From positions 1 to 33,571 of the forward strand of contig JAJDEJ010000193.1 in assembly GCA_029259815.1 (NCBI GenBank): a stretch of DNA of 33,571 bases. The letters are read 5' to 3'. The notes beneath the pieces are model-generated. The model saw only the letters and a list, made by a program, of their open reading frames with translations. It made no database searches and was not told the origin of the DNA. This DNA comes from Planctomycetaceae bacterium (GTDB lineage: Bacteria > Planctomycetota > Planctomycetia > Planctomycetales > Planctomycetaceae). Shown one piece after another: positions 17,640-25,813 of the stretch (positions are counted from its first letter, which is position 1; every line of letters starts with the position of its first letter). The translations under genes and the position numbers were made by a program.

Positions 17640-18839
17640 ATGCGCGAAGTCGTCATCGCTGGATACTTACGGACAGCTCAATCTCGGTCGCGGCCACAGG
17701 ATCCGGCACGCGACTGGTTTGGCAAGATTCGTTCGGATGACATGCTGGCTCGCCTGCTGCCTGCAGTCCTCGAACAGGCGGGAGTCGATACCGACGAGGT
17801 GGATGACTTTATTGTGGGTTGTGCTCAGGCAGTCAGTGAACAGTTCACGATTGGCGGTCGCGGACCGTTGATCCTCGCCAACCTCAGCCAACGCACAGCG
17901 GCCAAGTGCATCGATCAGCAATGCGGGTCCGCGATGGCAGCGATGCAGACGGCCTACATGGAAATCGCGATGGGATACGCAGACACTGTTCTCACCGGTG
18001 GCATGGAGCACATGACTCGCGTGCCGATGGGGGGCGACGGTGCCATCGACACCAACCTGCGGTTTTACATGGACCCTTCACTGATGAAGTGGGATATGCA
18101 GAACTCGATGAACATGGGGGTCACTGCCGAAAAGCTCGCTGATATCGGCAAGATTGATCGTCCGGCGATGGATGAATGGGGCGTGCGATCGCATCAACGT
18201 GCCGCCGCTGCTCAAGAGGCCGGTTTCTTCAAAGGTGAGATCCTCCCCCTTGAAGTGCGACAGGCAGACGGTTCGAAGATGGTCGTCGACAAAGACCAGG
18301 CTGTGCGTGCTGACACGTCGATTGAAGGGATGCAGGGTCTGCGCACGCCGTTTCGCAAGGACGGGCGAATTACTGCAGGCACCGCCTCACCCCTGAATGC
18401 CGGAGCGACGTCGGTGCTGCTGATGTCAAAGGAAGGTGCTGAAGCGAAAGGCATCAAGCCACTCGCGACTGTGCGATCGATCGGCTTCGCGGGTGTCGAG
18501 CCGAACATCATGGGAGCTGGTCCTGTGCCATCAACGCTGCGTGCCCTCGAACATGCCGGTCTCAAAGCCGAAGACATCGACTTCTGGGAAATCAACGAGG
18601 CCTTCGCTGTTGTGGCGTTGTACGCCATTCAGGAGTTGGGTATTGATCCTGAAAAGGTGAACGTCAGGGGTGGTGGCATTGCGATTGGACACCCGCTCGG
18701 TGCGAGCGGAGGACGACTCGTCGGGACACTGGCTCGCATCCTGAATGAGGAGAAAGGCCGATACGGCTGTGCAACCATGTGCGTCGGTGGTGGTCAAGGT
18801 GTTGCAATGATCATCGAACGCGAGAACGGTCAGGCATAG
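17640..18839 (+). CDS. thiolase family protein (acetyl-CoA acyltransferase)
   Basis: A 399-aa thiolase, the usual length for the family. It joins or cleaves acyl-CoA and acetyl-CoA in fatty-acid beta-oxidation or short-chain acyl-CoA synthesis. The active-site residues are visible: nucleophilic Cys95 in DQQCGSAMAAMQTA, the NEAFA motif, His351 in GGIAIGHPLGASGGR and the second Cys381 in CVGGGQGVAMI. The start at 17640 has AAGGA 8 nt upstream. The sequence around Cys95 differs from FadA (NRFCSSS-type), so chain-length preference is not clear. The 3-hydroxyacyl-CoA dehydrogenase starts 74 nt after its stop on the same strand, so the two enzymes catalyse consecutive beta-oxidation steps, with the dehydrogenase acting before the thiolase. 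Confidence 0.94.
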   Translation: MREVVIAGYLRTAQSRSRPQDPARDWFGKIRSDDMLARLLPAVLEQAGVDTDEVDDFIVGCAQAVSEQFTIGGRGPLILANLSQRTAAKCIDQQCGSAMAAMQTAYMEIAMGYADTVLTGGMEHMTRVPMGGDGAIDTNLRFYMDPSLMKWDMQNSMNMGVTAEKLADIGKIDRPAMDEWGVRSHQRAAAAQEAGFFKGEILPLEVRQADGSKMVVDKDQAVRADTSIEGMQGLRTPFRKDGRITAGTASPLNAGATSVLLMSKEGAEAKGIKPLATVRSIGFAGVEPNIMGAGPVPSTLRALEHAGLKAEDIDFWEINEAFAVVALYAIQELGIDPEKVNVRGGGIAIGHPLGASGGRLVGTLARILNEEKGRYGCATMCVGGGQGVAMIIERENGQA

Positions 18840-18913
18840 TCAGGAGCCAATTCGCCCCGACACCGCGATCATCCACTTCGTCATCGGCCATCACGAGAGA
18901 GAGAAATCAAATC

Positions 18914-20068
18914 ATGAGTCTTGATCAGATTAAGTCCGTCGCCGTCATTGGTGCTGGCGACATGGGACACGGGATTGCTGAGGTCGCGTTGCTCGGCGGA
19001 TATCCTGTAACACTGTATGACATCAACACAGAGGCGATCGAAAAGGGTGCGGGTCGCATCATGGACAGCGTCGAAAAACTCGCCGAGAAGGGCAGGGTGC
19101 CCAAGGACGCGGTCGAGCAGATTCGCACCAAGGGCCTGACCACGACGATCGACATGGCAGAGGCTGCCGGGAGGGCGGACCTGATTATCGAGGCAGCCCC
19201 GGAAGTGCTCGACCTCAAAAAGAAGATCTTCGCCCAACTTGACGAAGCGGCTCCCGCACATGCGTTGTTGGCATCCAACACGTCAACGATGAGCATCACT
19301 GAGATCGGGGCGAGCACCAAGCGTCCTGGACAAGTATTCGGCATGCACTTCTTCAACCCGGCCGTGCTGATGCGGCTCGTCGAAGTCATTCGCTCCGACG
19401 ACTCGACCGATGACACGGTGGAGACTGGCTATGCGTTCGCTCAGAAGCTGGGCAAGGTGCCGGTGCTTGTGCGTCGCGACACGCCCGGCTTTATCGCCAA
19501 CCGGGTGAACGCCGCACCGGCCGTCTTGTTCGGAGCGATCGTGGAGAGCGGTGAAATTGAGCCGGAAGCACTCGACGCCTTCATGATGAACATCGGCATG
19601 CCGATGGGGCCCTGTGAACTGACCGACTTCGTGGGCATCGATATCGCCATCAATGTGGCCCAGTACTTTGCCGACCAGTTGCACGAGGACTACGCCCCGG
19701 AGCCGCATCTCAAGGCCATGCTGGACAAGGGCCATCTTGGTAAGAAGTCCGGGCAGGGCTACTACGATTGGTCCAAAGGCCGACCCGAGATCGATCGCTG
19801 CAAAGCGACCAAAATATTCAATCCACTCCTGCCGATCTTCACACAGATCAATGAGGCGACCAAACTGGTCGAACAGGGAGTCTGCTCAGTTGCTGATGTT
19901 GACTTGGCGATGATCAACTCCACCGGCAACCCGATGGGCCCGATGAGCATTGGTCGTCAAATCTCTCACTGGGACCTGAGTGATCAACTCGAGCGATTGG
20001 CGAGGAAATATCGCAAATCGATCTTCGAACCGACGCAAGCTGTTCGCGATGGTGCCCACAAGCACTGA
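18914..20068 (+). CDS. 3-hydroxyacyl-CoA dehydrogenase
   Basis: A 384-aa NAD-dependent enzyme oxidising 3-hydroxyacyl-CoA to 3-ketoacyl-CoA. The N-terminal Rossmann motif is VIGAGDMGHG (11-20). Catalytic residues match the family: Ser124 in SNTSTMS, His145 in GMHFFNP, Glu157 in RLVEV and Asn196 in PGFIANRV. It is about 100 residues longer than Hbd/PaaH (about 280) because the C-terminal helical 3HCDH domain is repeated in a second partial copy (from about residue 290, ending SIFEPTQAVRDG). The ATG at 18914 is chosen because MSLDQIKSVAVIGAG is the family start; a purine-rich GAGAGAG lies about 13 nt upstream. The longer frame from 18779 overlaps the thiolase gene and is rejected. The structured repeat begins 24 nt past its stop. 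Confidence 0.94.
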   Translation: MSLDQIKSVAVIGAGDMGHGIAEVALLGGYPVTLYDINTEAIEKGAGRIMDSVEKLAEKGRVPKDAVEQIRTKGLTTTIDMAEAAGRADLIIEAAPEVLDLKKKIFAQLDEAAPAHALLASNTSTMSITEIGASTKRPGQVFGMHFFNPAVLMRLVEVIRSDDSTDDTVETGYAFAQKLGKVPVLVRRDTPGFIANRVNAAPAVLFGAIVESGEIEPEALDAFMMNIGMPMGPCELTDFVGIDIAINVAQYFADQLHEDYAPEPHLKAMLDKGHLGKKSGQGYYDWSKGRPEIDRCKATKIFNPLLPIFTQINEATKLVEQGVCSVADVDLAMINSTGNPMGPMSIGRQISHWDLSDQLERLARKYRKSIFEPTQAVRDGAHKH

Positions 20069-20092
20069 TTGGTCGTCTGTGATGTTGTCCTT

Positions 20093-20230
20093 GAGGGGCT
20101 ATTTCAAAACGTCTCGGGTGTGGGTGGCCGGGTCTGACCAACGGGAAGGCCCGGACCGGTCATTGCAGGGCCATCCGCTTCGCTTCTGACCCTGCCACCC
20201 AAACATCAGATTGTTTTGAAATGGCCCTTT
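20093..20230. repeat. MITE/REP-like structured repeat, copy 2
   Basis: A 138-bp element in the gap between two convergent genes. The 79-bp core (20122-20200) differs from the copy at 6267-6345 at two positions only. It is flanked by TTTCAAAA (20102-20109) and TTTTGAAA (20214-20221), 12 and 13 nt from the core; in copy 1 these distances are 10 and 13. The outer arms (20093-20110 and 20213-20230, 15/18 paired) have a sequence unlike copy 1 but again pair with each other. The last bases overlap the stop codon of the minus-strand DUF1501 gene. Confidence 0.85.
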
Positions 20231-21572
20231 AGCCGAATAGTACGTCCATCACTTTGCCTTTGTTCAACGGGATCGGACGCCCGAGGCGATCGTGAACCAC
20301 TGAGTGCGGGTCGATTCCCAGGCAGTGGTACACCGTCGCACCCAAGTCGTTGGGGTGGTAGGACGTCGTGATTGGGTAAGCCCCAATGTCGTCCGTGGCT
20401 CCGATGACCTGTCCTCCACGCACTCCCGCTCCTGCGAAGACGGCTGAGTACGCAGGTGCCCAGTGGTGACGACCGGGAACCGTCTGACCGGCAAGGGGTG
20501 AGATCGTCGGCGTGCGGCCGAACTCCCCGACGACAATGACAAGAGTTTGATCGATCAGCCCTCGCTCAGTGAGATCATCGAGTAACACACTCACGCCCTG
20601 GTCGAGTGGCGGGAGGAGATCGTTCTTCAAACGTGGGAAGTGATTGACGTGCGTGTCCCAGATCTGCACATGTCCCATGTTGCATTGCACGACCGGCACG
20701 TCCGCCTCGACGAGTCGCCTCGCGAGGAGCAGTGTTTGCCCCATGCGGCTGCGACCATATCGCTCTCTGACCTCAGCCGATTCCTGCTCGATTTGGAACG
20801 CTTGGCCCAGCTTCGACGACGTGAGCAGTGAAAAGGCCGCCTCCTGATTGTCACCGAACTGCCGCGTGTCATGTGACGTGTCGAGATGTTGTTCGCGCTC
20901 AATCGCGCTATTGAGCAACTGCCAACGTCGATCGAGGCGTCCGACACTCAGTCCTTCCGTCAAGCGAAGTCCTCGGACCGCAAAGCTCTCTTCGTTGGGA
21001 TCGGAGTTCACCTGGAAGGGGTCGTATTTTGATCCCAGGAACCCTGCGTGCTGTCCAGGCCAGATGAGTGCGCCTTCATTTAACGGCACGGGGATCGTCA
21101 CATGACCGGGCGATCCATCCGATGGTGGTCTGAGTGACTCAACCGCCGCTCCATAACAGGGCCAGTCTCCCCGGTTGAGTGACTTGTCCTGATTCGAGTC
21201 ACCACGAAAGGGTTGGACGGAACCTGTCAGAGTATTGTGTGATCCCGAGAGATGCCGGTTGTCAGTGTGAGACATCGATCGCACGACCGTCAACCGGTCG
21301 GCACGGTCGGCCATCATGGGCATCATCTCACTGAAATGCAGCCCCGGCACTTTGGTCGCAATCGGCTCGAATTCCCCTTTGGTCTCAGCTGCCTCTGGCT
21401 TCGGATCAAACGTGTCGATGTGACTGCCGCCCCCGGAAAGAAACACCAGCACGACCGACTTGGCTTTCACTTCCTCAGCAGCTGCGATCGCCCGCCTCTG
21501 CATGAGCCCGGACAAACCGAGCCCAAAAAAGGATGAACAGCCCACCTGCAACACTTCGCGACGATCCATCAT
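20229..21572 (-). CDS. DUF1501 family protein (orphan)
   Basis: A 447-aa exported protein with the sulfatase/alkaline phosphatase-like DUF1501 fold. It begins with the Tat-type MMDRREVLQVGCSSFFGLGLSGL. The ATG at 21572 is preferred because AGGGG lies about 8 nt upstream; the frame extends up to 21635 without a better start. Motifs include FLSGGGSHIDTFDPKP, a SLLTSSKLGQAFQIE helix, VIVVGEFGRTPT, GRHHWAPAYSAVFAGAG and YHPNDLGATVYHCLGID. Unlike the other two DUF1501 genes in the window it has no PSCyt/PSD1 gene next to it, so any partner must be elsewhere. Its stop codon lies within the end of the structured repeat at 20093-20230. Confidence 0.92.
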   Translation of the reverse strand: MMDRREVLQVGCSSFFGLGLSGLMQRRAIAAAEEVKAKSVVLVFLSGGGSHIDTFDPKPEAAETKGEFEPIATKVPGLHFSEMMPMMADRADRLTVVRSMSHTDNRHLSGSHNTLTGSVQPFRGDSNQDKSLNRGDWPCYGAAVESLRPPSDGSPGHVTIPVPLNEGALIWPGQHAGFLGSKYDPFQVNSDPNEESFAVRGLRLTEGLSVGRLDRRWQLLNSAIEREQHLDTSHDTRQFGDNQEAAFSLLTSSKLGQAFQIEQESAEVRERYGRSRMGQTLLLARRLVEADVPVVQCNMGHVQIWDTHVNHFPRLKNDLLPPLDQGVSVLLDDLTERGLIDQTLVIVVGEFGRTPTISPLAGQTVPGRHHWAPAYSAVFAGAGVRGGQVIGATDDIGAYPITTSYHPNDLGATVYHCLGIDPHSVVHDRLGRPIPLNKGKVMDVLFG

Positions 21573-21765
21573 GAGGATGCCCCTGCCTTCATGGAAATCA
21601 CAAGCGTAGAGGATACCAGATGATGCGACGCTCATGTACTGCTAAGCACATGGCGAGTGAAAGTGGCTTCACATTCTGAATGGTTGCATCTCCCCAGTCG
21701 ACGTCTCTGGAATTAGGATCCACATCCATCCGGTTTTCCTGTTTTACAAGTCACATCGAAAAACC
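21573..21765. other. intergenic leader of the orphan DUF1501 gene
   Basis: Nothing coding is visible. The gap continues to 21977 and contains the palindromic repeat described next. No clear promoter was found. Confidence 0.3.
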
Positions 21766-21867
21766 CGTCATTCCCGCGCAGGCGGGAATCCCGGCAGCGT
21801 TGAATCCAGGGGCACACGGGGAATTCACATCGGGCGTCACTGGATTCCCGCCTGCGCGGGAATGACG
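21766..21867. repeat. 26-bp inverted repeat pair containing ATTCCC-N8-GGGAAT units (dRS3-like)
   Basis: Two perfect 26-bp inverted arms (21766-21791 and 21842-21867) are separated by 50 bp. Each arm contains ATTCCCGCGCAGGCGGGAAT, itself a near-palindrome. This fits the ATTCCCN8GGGAAT pattern of neisserial dRS3 repeats and the many related short palindromes found in other bacteria. It looks like a non-autonomous repeat element. No ORF inside is supported. Confidence 0.85.
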
Positions 21868-21977
21868 AGCTTGTAACTCTCTACATTTGGCCATCGGGCA
21901 GATAGAAGTCCAACGTCCTCTGACGTCGCTCGACAGCATCGCCGTCGGCTTGGGAGGAGATTTTCTCCAAACACGGC

Positions 21978-23090
21978 TCAGATCAACTGCGTGAGCAGGT
22001 CCACGACGCGATCAGACGTCTTGCCGTCGCCATACGGATTGTTGGCTTCGGCCATTTGGCGGTAATAGACGTCGTCGGTCAGCAGACGATGGGACTCAGC
22101 GAGGATGCGGTCCGGGTCGGTGCCCACAAGGCGGACACCACCGTCGAGACCTTCGGTCCGTTCGGTCTTGTCACGCATGACAAGGACCGGTTTGCCGAGA
22201 GACGGTGCCTCCTCCTGCACGCCGCCGGAGTCGGTGAGGATAAACGTCGACTTTGCCATCAGGGCGACGAACGGCTCATAGCCAAGTGGTTGCATCAAGC
22301 GAATATTGGGGACCTCATCGAGAATGCGGTGCACAGGCTCCTGGACGTTGGGGTTCAGATGCACCGGATACACGATGTCGACTTCAGGGTGCCGCACCGC
22401 GAGGGACCGCAGCGCCTCACAGATCGACTCGAACCCGCTGCCGAAGCTCTCGCGGCGATGCCCAGTGACAAGCACGAATGGCCGTGAGAGTGAGGTGAGC
22501 AGATCGCCCGTCTGTGCCGATACATCGCCCCTCTCTATGCGGTCGCGAATTTGCAGGAGGGCGTCGATGACCGAGTTGCCAGTGACGAACACGCAATCCT
22601 CTGGGACACTCTCATTGAGGAGCGTCTGTCGGTTCGTTTCGGTCGCAGCGAAGTGCCAAGCGGCGAGACGTGTGGTCAGGACGCGGTTCATCTCTTCGGG
22701 AAATGGTGCACGCAGGTCTCCCGTTCGTAGCCCGGCTTCCAGATGACCGACTGGGATATTCTGATAGAACGCTGCCAGTGCTCCGCAGAACGTTGATGTT
22801 GTGTCCCCCTGCACCAACACCGCGTCCGGTTTCGCTTCAGTGATCACCGGCTCCAGTTGGGCGAGGACTCTCGCACTCAGCTGTGACAGAGTCTGCCCCG
22901 GCTGCATCAGGTCGAGGTCGTAGTCCGGCGTCACGTCGAACAGATCGAGAATCTGATCCAGCATTTCCCGGTGCTGAGCCGTTACGCAGACGATTGGCTG
23001 ACACTCGGGGTGCCGGGCCAGTGCCTGCACCATCGGCACCATTTTGATGGCTTCGGGGCGTGTGCCGAAGACGAGCATCACCCGTTTCAT
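21978..23090 (-). CDS. wecB: UDP-N-acetylglucosamine 2-epimerase (non-hydrolysing)
   Basis: A 370-aa cytoplasmic enzyme interconverting UDP-GlcNAc and UDP-ManNAc, a precursor step for surface polysaccharides. The N-terminus VFGTRPEAIKM is diagnostic. Residues equivalent to the catalytic set of E. coli WecB are present: Asp96 (QGDT), Glu118 (HLEAGLRTGD), Glu132 (PFPEEMNR) and His211 (VTGHRRESFG). The UDP-binding TDSGGVQEE is also present. The length is normal. The ATG overlaps the stop of the upstream glycosyltransferase gene (ATGA, 23087-23090), so the two are translationally coupled. No ManNAc dehydrogenase (wecC) is present in the window. Confidence 0.97.
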   Translation of the reverse strand: MKRVMLVFGTRPEAIKMVPMVQALARHPECQPIVCVTAQHREMLDQILDLFDVTPDYDLDLMQPGQTLSQLSARVLAQLEPVITEAKPDAVLVQGDTTSTFCGALAAFYQNIPVGHLEAGLRTGDLRAPFPEEMNRVLTTRLAAWHFAATETNRQTLLNESVPEDCVFVTGNSVIDALLQIRDRIERGDVSAQTGDLLTSLSRPFVLVTGHRRESFGSGFESICEALRSLAVRHPEVDIVYPVHLNPNVQEPVHRILDEVPNIRLMQPLGYEPFVALMAKSTFILTDSGGVQEEAPSLGKPVLVMRDKTERTEGLDGGVRLVGTDPDRILAESHRLLTDDVYYRQMAEANNPYGDGKTSDRVVDLLTQLI

Positions 23091-24202
23091 GCGGCTGCTC
23101 GCTGAGTACAGGACTGTTCATAGACCGCAACCGTCTCGGTGGCGATACGATTCCAGCAGAAGAGCTCACTTGCCCGCCGTCGTGCCTGTTCCCCCATCCT
23201 CTGACGCAGGTCTGGCGAAACGACAAGTCTGCGGATGGCGTCGGCGATCTGAATGGGCTGCCCGGGGTCAACCAACAATCCCGAAACCTCATCGTCGATC
23301 AAGACAGGGATTCCGCCAACTCTGGTGCCCACGAGTGGCAGACCGGTCGCCATCGACTCCAGGCCGGTAATGCTCGTCGCCTCCATGAACGACGGAAGCA
23401 CGGAGATGTCAGCAGACCGGTAGATGTCCGGCATGTCGGTGTTCAGGATGTTGCCGAGAAAGCGGCACTCATCTCGCATCTGCCCCTGACTCACAATCTC
23501 TTCGACCTTCCCGCGATCGTCTCCATCGCCGGCGAAGATGACCCGGACCGGCAGGTCCCTCAGCCGGGTGACGGCTTCAGCAAAGACCGTGACGCCGTTC
23601 TTCTCGACGAGTCGTCGTGCGAGAAGCACAACGACACGATCATCCGCAGCGTGCCAATGCTCTCGATGAGATGGCTCTCCCGGTTGAAATCGATTGGTGT
23701 CGACGCCGTTGGAGATGAAAGTCACGGGGCCCTGGTATCCCACCGTTTTCGTCGCTTGGACAAGTTCATCGCTCGGAGCCAGTACATGAGCGACATGTTT
23801 CAGGCGTTCCGCGAGACGTCTGTGCTCACCCAGTCCCCGCAGAATACGTTTGAGGAACCCCGAAGTGTGATTCGTAAAGACGACAGGAACATTGAGGCCA
23901 CGAGTGGCCTCAACGGGTCTCAGTCCGTGGACATGGATGACGTCGAGCGGTTGGAGTTGGAGGAATTGCCTCAGCCACCAGTTCGTCAGCCAGGAATACA
24001 CCGGCTTCTGTTTGGGGAACGGCGTCCGATGCACCTGCATCCCGTGGAACTCACTCTCTCGAGATCGTTCAACGGCGATGGGCAGCGTGATGACATGCAC
24101 GTCATGCCCCTGCTTGACGAGGGCTTTGCCCAACTCAACGACGTGTGCAGCGACCCCGCCCACGTTGGGGTAAAAGTCAACCGAAACCAAACCAATGCGC
24201 AT
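23087..24202 (-). CDS. glycosyltransferase family 4 (GT-B, retaining)
   Basis: A 371-aa cytoplasmic glycosyltransferase of the GT4 type. The N-terminal acceptor domain starts IGLVSVDFYPNVGGVAAHVVEL, with the Gly-rich loop common in GT4. The C-terminal nucleotide-sugar domain has FISNGVDTNRF, VLLARRLVEKNGV and the E-x7-E motif EATSITGLE. TRVGGIPVLIDD and GLLVDPG are also typical. Donor and acceptor are unknown. Coupling to wecB suggests it acts in the same cell-surface glycan pathway. The start ATG at 24202 has AGG at about -8. The long open frame on the opposite strand (23060-24250) is a shadow caused by codon bias. Confidence 0.93.
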   Translation of the reverse strand: MRIGLVSVDFYPNVGGVAAHVVELGKALVKQGHDVHVITLPIAVERSRESEFHGMQVHRTPFPKQKPVYSWLTNWWLRQFLQLQPLDVIHVHGLRPVEATRGLNVPVVFTNHTSGFLKRILRGLGEHRRLAERLKHVAHVLAPSDELVQATKTVGYQGPVTFISNGVDTNRFQPGEPSHREHWHAADDRVVVLLARRLVEKNGVTVFAEAVTRLRDLPVRVIFAGDGDDRGKVEEIVSQGQMRDECRFLGNILNTDMPDIYRSADISVLPSFMEATSITGLESMATGLPLVGTRVGGIPVLIDDEVSGLLVDPGQPIQIADAIRRLVVSPDLRQRMGEQARRRASELFCWNRIATETVAVYEQSCTQRAAA

Positions 24203-24307
24203 TGTGACCTGCCCCCGTCCCTGGGAGTGCTGTGGAATGGCGAACCCTAGAAAAACTGCGGAAAACGGTCAATGTTGATCTGGAGAGGGCGGTGATCTGT
24301 GTGAATA
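24203..24307. other. divergent intergenic region of the glycosyltransferase genes
   Basis: The first part of a 391-bp gap between two divergently read glycosyltransferase genes. It must contain the promoter of the minus-strand pair, but no clear hexamers were found. The palindromic repeat at 24308-24419 and the 5' leader of the plus-strand gene (to 24593) fill the rest. Confidence 0.3.
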
Positions 24308-24419
24308 GAACACAGATGACGCTGATCAGACTGATTGACACGGATCATCGTCTATTTGATGACCGACTCGACACCAATGTCATCGGCGACGATCCGCCCG
24401 ATCAGTGTCATCTGCGTTC
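24308..24419. repeat. long imperfect palindrome
   Basis: Outer arms of 20 bp (24308-24327 and 24400-24419) are 18/20 complementary: GAACACAGATGACGCTGATC against the reverse complement of the right arm. Weaker pairing continues inward for about 20 more bases on each side, giving a hairpin-like unit of 112 bp. The arm resembles short repeats with ACAGATGACACTGATC-type motifs often seen between genes in planctomycetes (recollection, not searched). No coding capacity. Confidence 0.65.
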
Positions 24420-24593
24420 CAGCATTTCATCGCAGTCAGACCCGGATGACGATGTTCTCTCGAGAGAATGAGTCTTTCTCACTGTCTGACTTTGAGTCGA
24501 TGGCAGACTGAGGTTCCTGCAATCGGGGCGTTGGAATACAACTCGCAGCAGGGCAGTTACTTGAAGTCACTCAGTGTGTTACGGAAGTCACGG

Positions 24594-25706
24594 ATGACGA
24601 CCGATCTTACGAATGCAAAAGATCAGCGACGACCGCTACGAGTCGTGCATGCGGCCAACTATCAGATCGATAAGGACGGACTTGCGTTCTTCAACCCTGA
24701 CCAGAAGATGCATCAGGGTCTCGTGCAGGCAGGGTGTTACGTCTACCCGTTCAGCATCAACGACCGTGCCCGCATGCTGTCTCCAACGGGGAGCAAGATT
24801 TTCGGTCGCGGTCGTGCCAACCGGGCACTCATTCGCACTTGTGTGAACGTGCATCCCGATCTGCTCGTGCTGTGTCATGGCCAAACCGTCACGCGGGAGA
24901 CACTTCTCGAAATCCGTCGACAGGTGCCCGGCATCCGCATCGCCTTCTGGTATGTCGACCCGATCTGGGACGGCTGCAATTACGGACACCTCACGGAGCG
25001 GGCAGATCTGTTCGACGCCATCTTCTGCACAACCGGCGGTCGCGACTTACAGAAATTCTGTCGTCCCGGATGCCCGGCTGCCTTCATCCCGAATCCGGTT
25101 GATGCAGGCATTGAACGCTATCGGGCATTTGAGGACCCCGACCCCGACTACGACCTCGTGTTCTTCGGCCGAGACAAGTATGCGCCACAGAGACGAATGT
25201 TCCTCTCCAAACTCGTCGAGGCACTTCCCGAATTTCGCATGGGGATCTTCGGTAGTCTCGGAAATCCGCTCGTTTTCGGACATGCGAAGGAGCGCATCCT
25301 CGCCAGCAGTCGCATGGCATTGAACCTCAGTCGGCGAGACGACGTCGAACTCTATTCATCCGATCGGATCGCTCAACTGACGGGTAACGGGATACTCACA
25401 CTGACGGCAGCAGGCGCGGGGCTGGAACAACTCTACTCATCGGACGAAGTGGTTTACTACGAGAACTTTGACGAACTGGTGACCAAAGCCCGTCGGCTCA
25501 AGCAAGGGGACGGCGAGCGTGTCCGCATTGCTCGCAATGGTTGGCTCAAGTCGCACACGGTCTACTCGGCCCGTGAAGTCGCTCGCTTCATCGTTGACTT
25601 ATCGATGCGTCACCCCGAGTACGAGCAGTGCCCTTGGGGACAGCACGTCTTCTGGCATACAGCGGATATGCCTCACCTTCAAGCTTCACTCAGGGCAGCT
25701 GCTTAG
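24594..25706 (+). CDS. CgeB-like glycosyltransferase
   Basis: A 370-aa GT-B-type protein resembling the CgeB / glycosyl_transf_1_2 group. Visible features are an N-terminal Rossmann-like half (RVVHAANYQ, LLVLCHGQTV, IRIAFWYVDPIWDG), the central AAFIPNPVD and DLVFFGRDKYAPQR, and a C-terminal donor-binding region (ALNLSRRDDVELYSSDRIAQLTGNGILTLTAAG). The SSDRIAQLTGNGIL stretch corresponds to the C-terminal motif of the family, where the protein chooses an ill-defined sugar donor. The start at 24594 has GGAAG 6 nt upstream and gives a normal length. An in-frame ATG at 24468 would add 42 residues that do not look like the family. It is divergent from wecB and the GT4 gene, so it probably belongs to the same glycan locus. 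Confidence 0.85.
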   Translation: MTTDLTNAKDQRRPLRVVHAANYQIDKDGLAFFNPDQKMHQGLVQAGCYVYPFSINDRARMLSPTGSKIFGRGRANRALIRTCVNVHPDLLVLCHGQTVTRETLLEIRRQVPGIRIAFWYVDPIWDGCNYGHLTERADLFDAIFCTTGGRDLQKFCRPGCPAAFIPNPVDAGIERYRAFEDPDPDYDLVFFGRDKYAPQRRMFLSKLVEALPEFRMGIFGSLGNPLVFGHAKERILASSRMALNLSRRDDVELYSSDRIAQLTGNGILTLTAAGAGLEQLYSSDEVVYYENFDELVTKARRLKQGDGERVRIARNGWLKSHTVYSAREVARFIVDLSMRHPEYEQCPWGQHVFWHTADMPHLQASLRAAA

Positions 25707-25813
25707 GTGATGTCGGTCTGCCAGTGCAGGGAGGCTTTGCGACCGCTCGTGGATGATTCGCTATCATCAGCGTTGTCTTCTCTCCCGCGACGATCTCTCT
25801 GACGATTCTGCCA

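Noticed and set aside
23060..24250. Long plus-strand ORF (396 codons) opposite the GT4 gene
   Set aside because: It is an antisense shadow. The minus strand encodes clear GT4 motifs, and the plus frame has no recognisable domains.
24468..24593. N-terminal extension of 42 codons on the CgeB-like glycosyltransferase
   Set aside because: It is not family-like, and GGAAG at the right distance supports the start at 24594.
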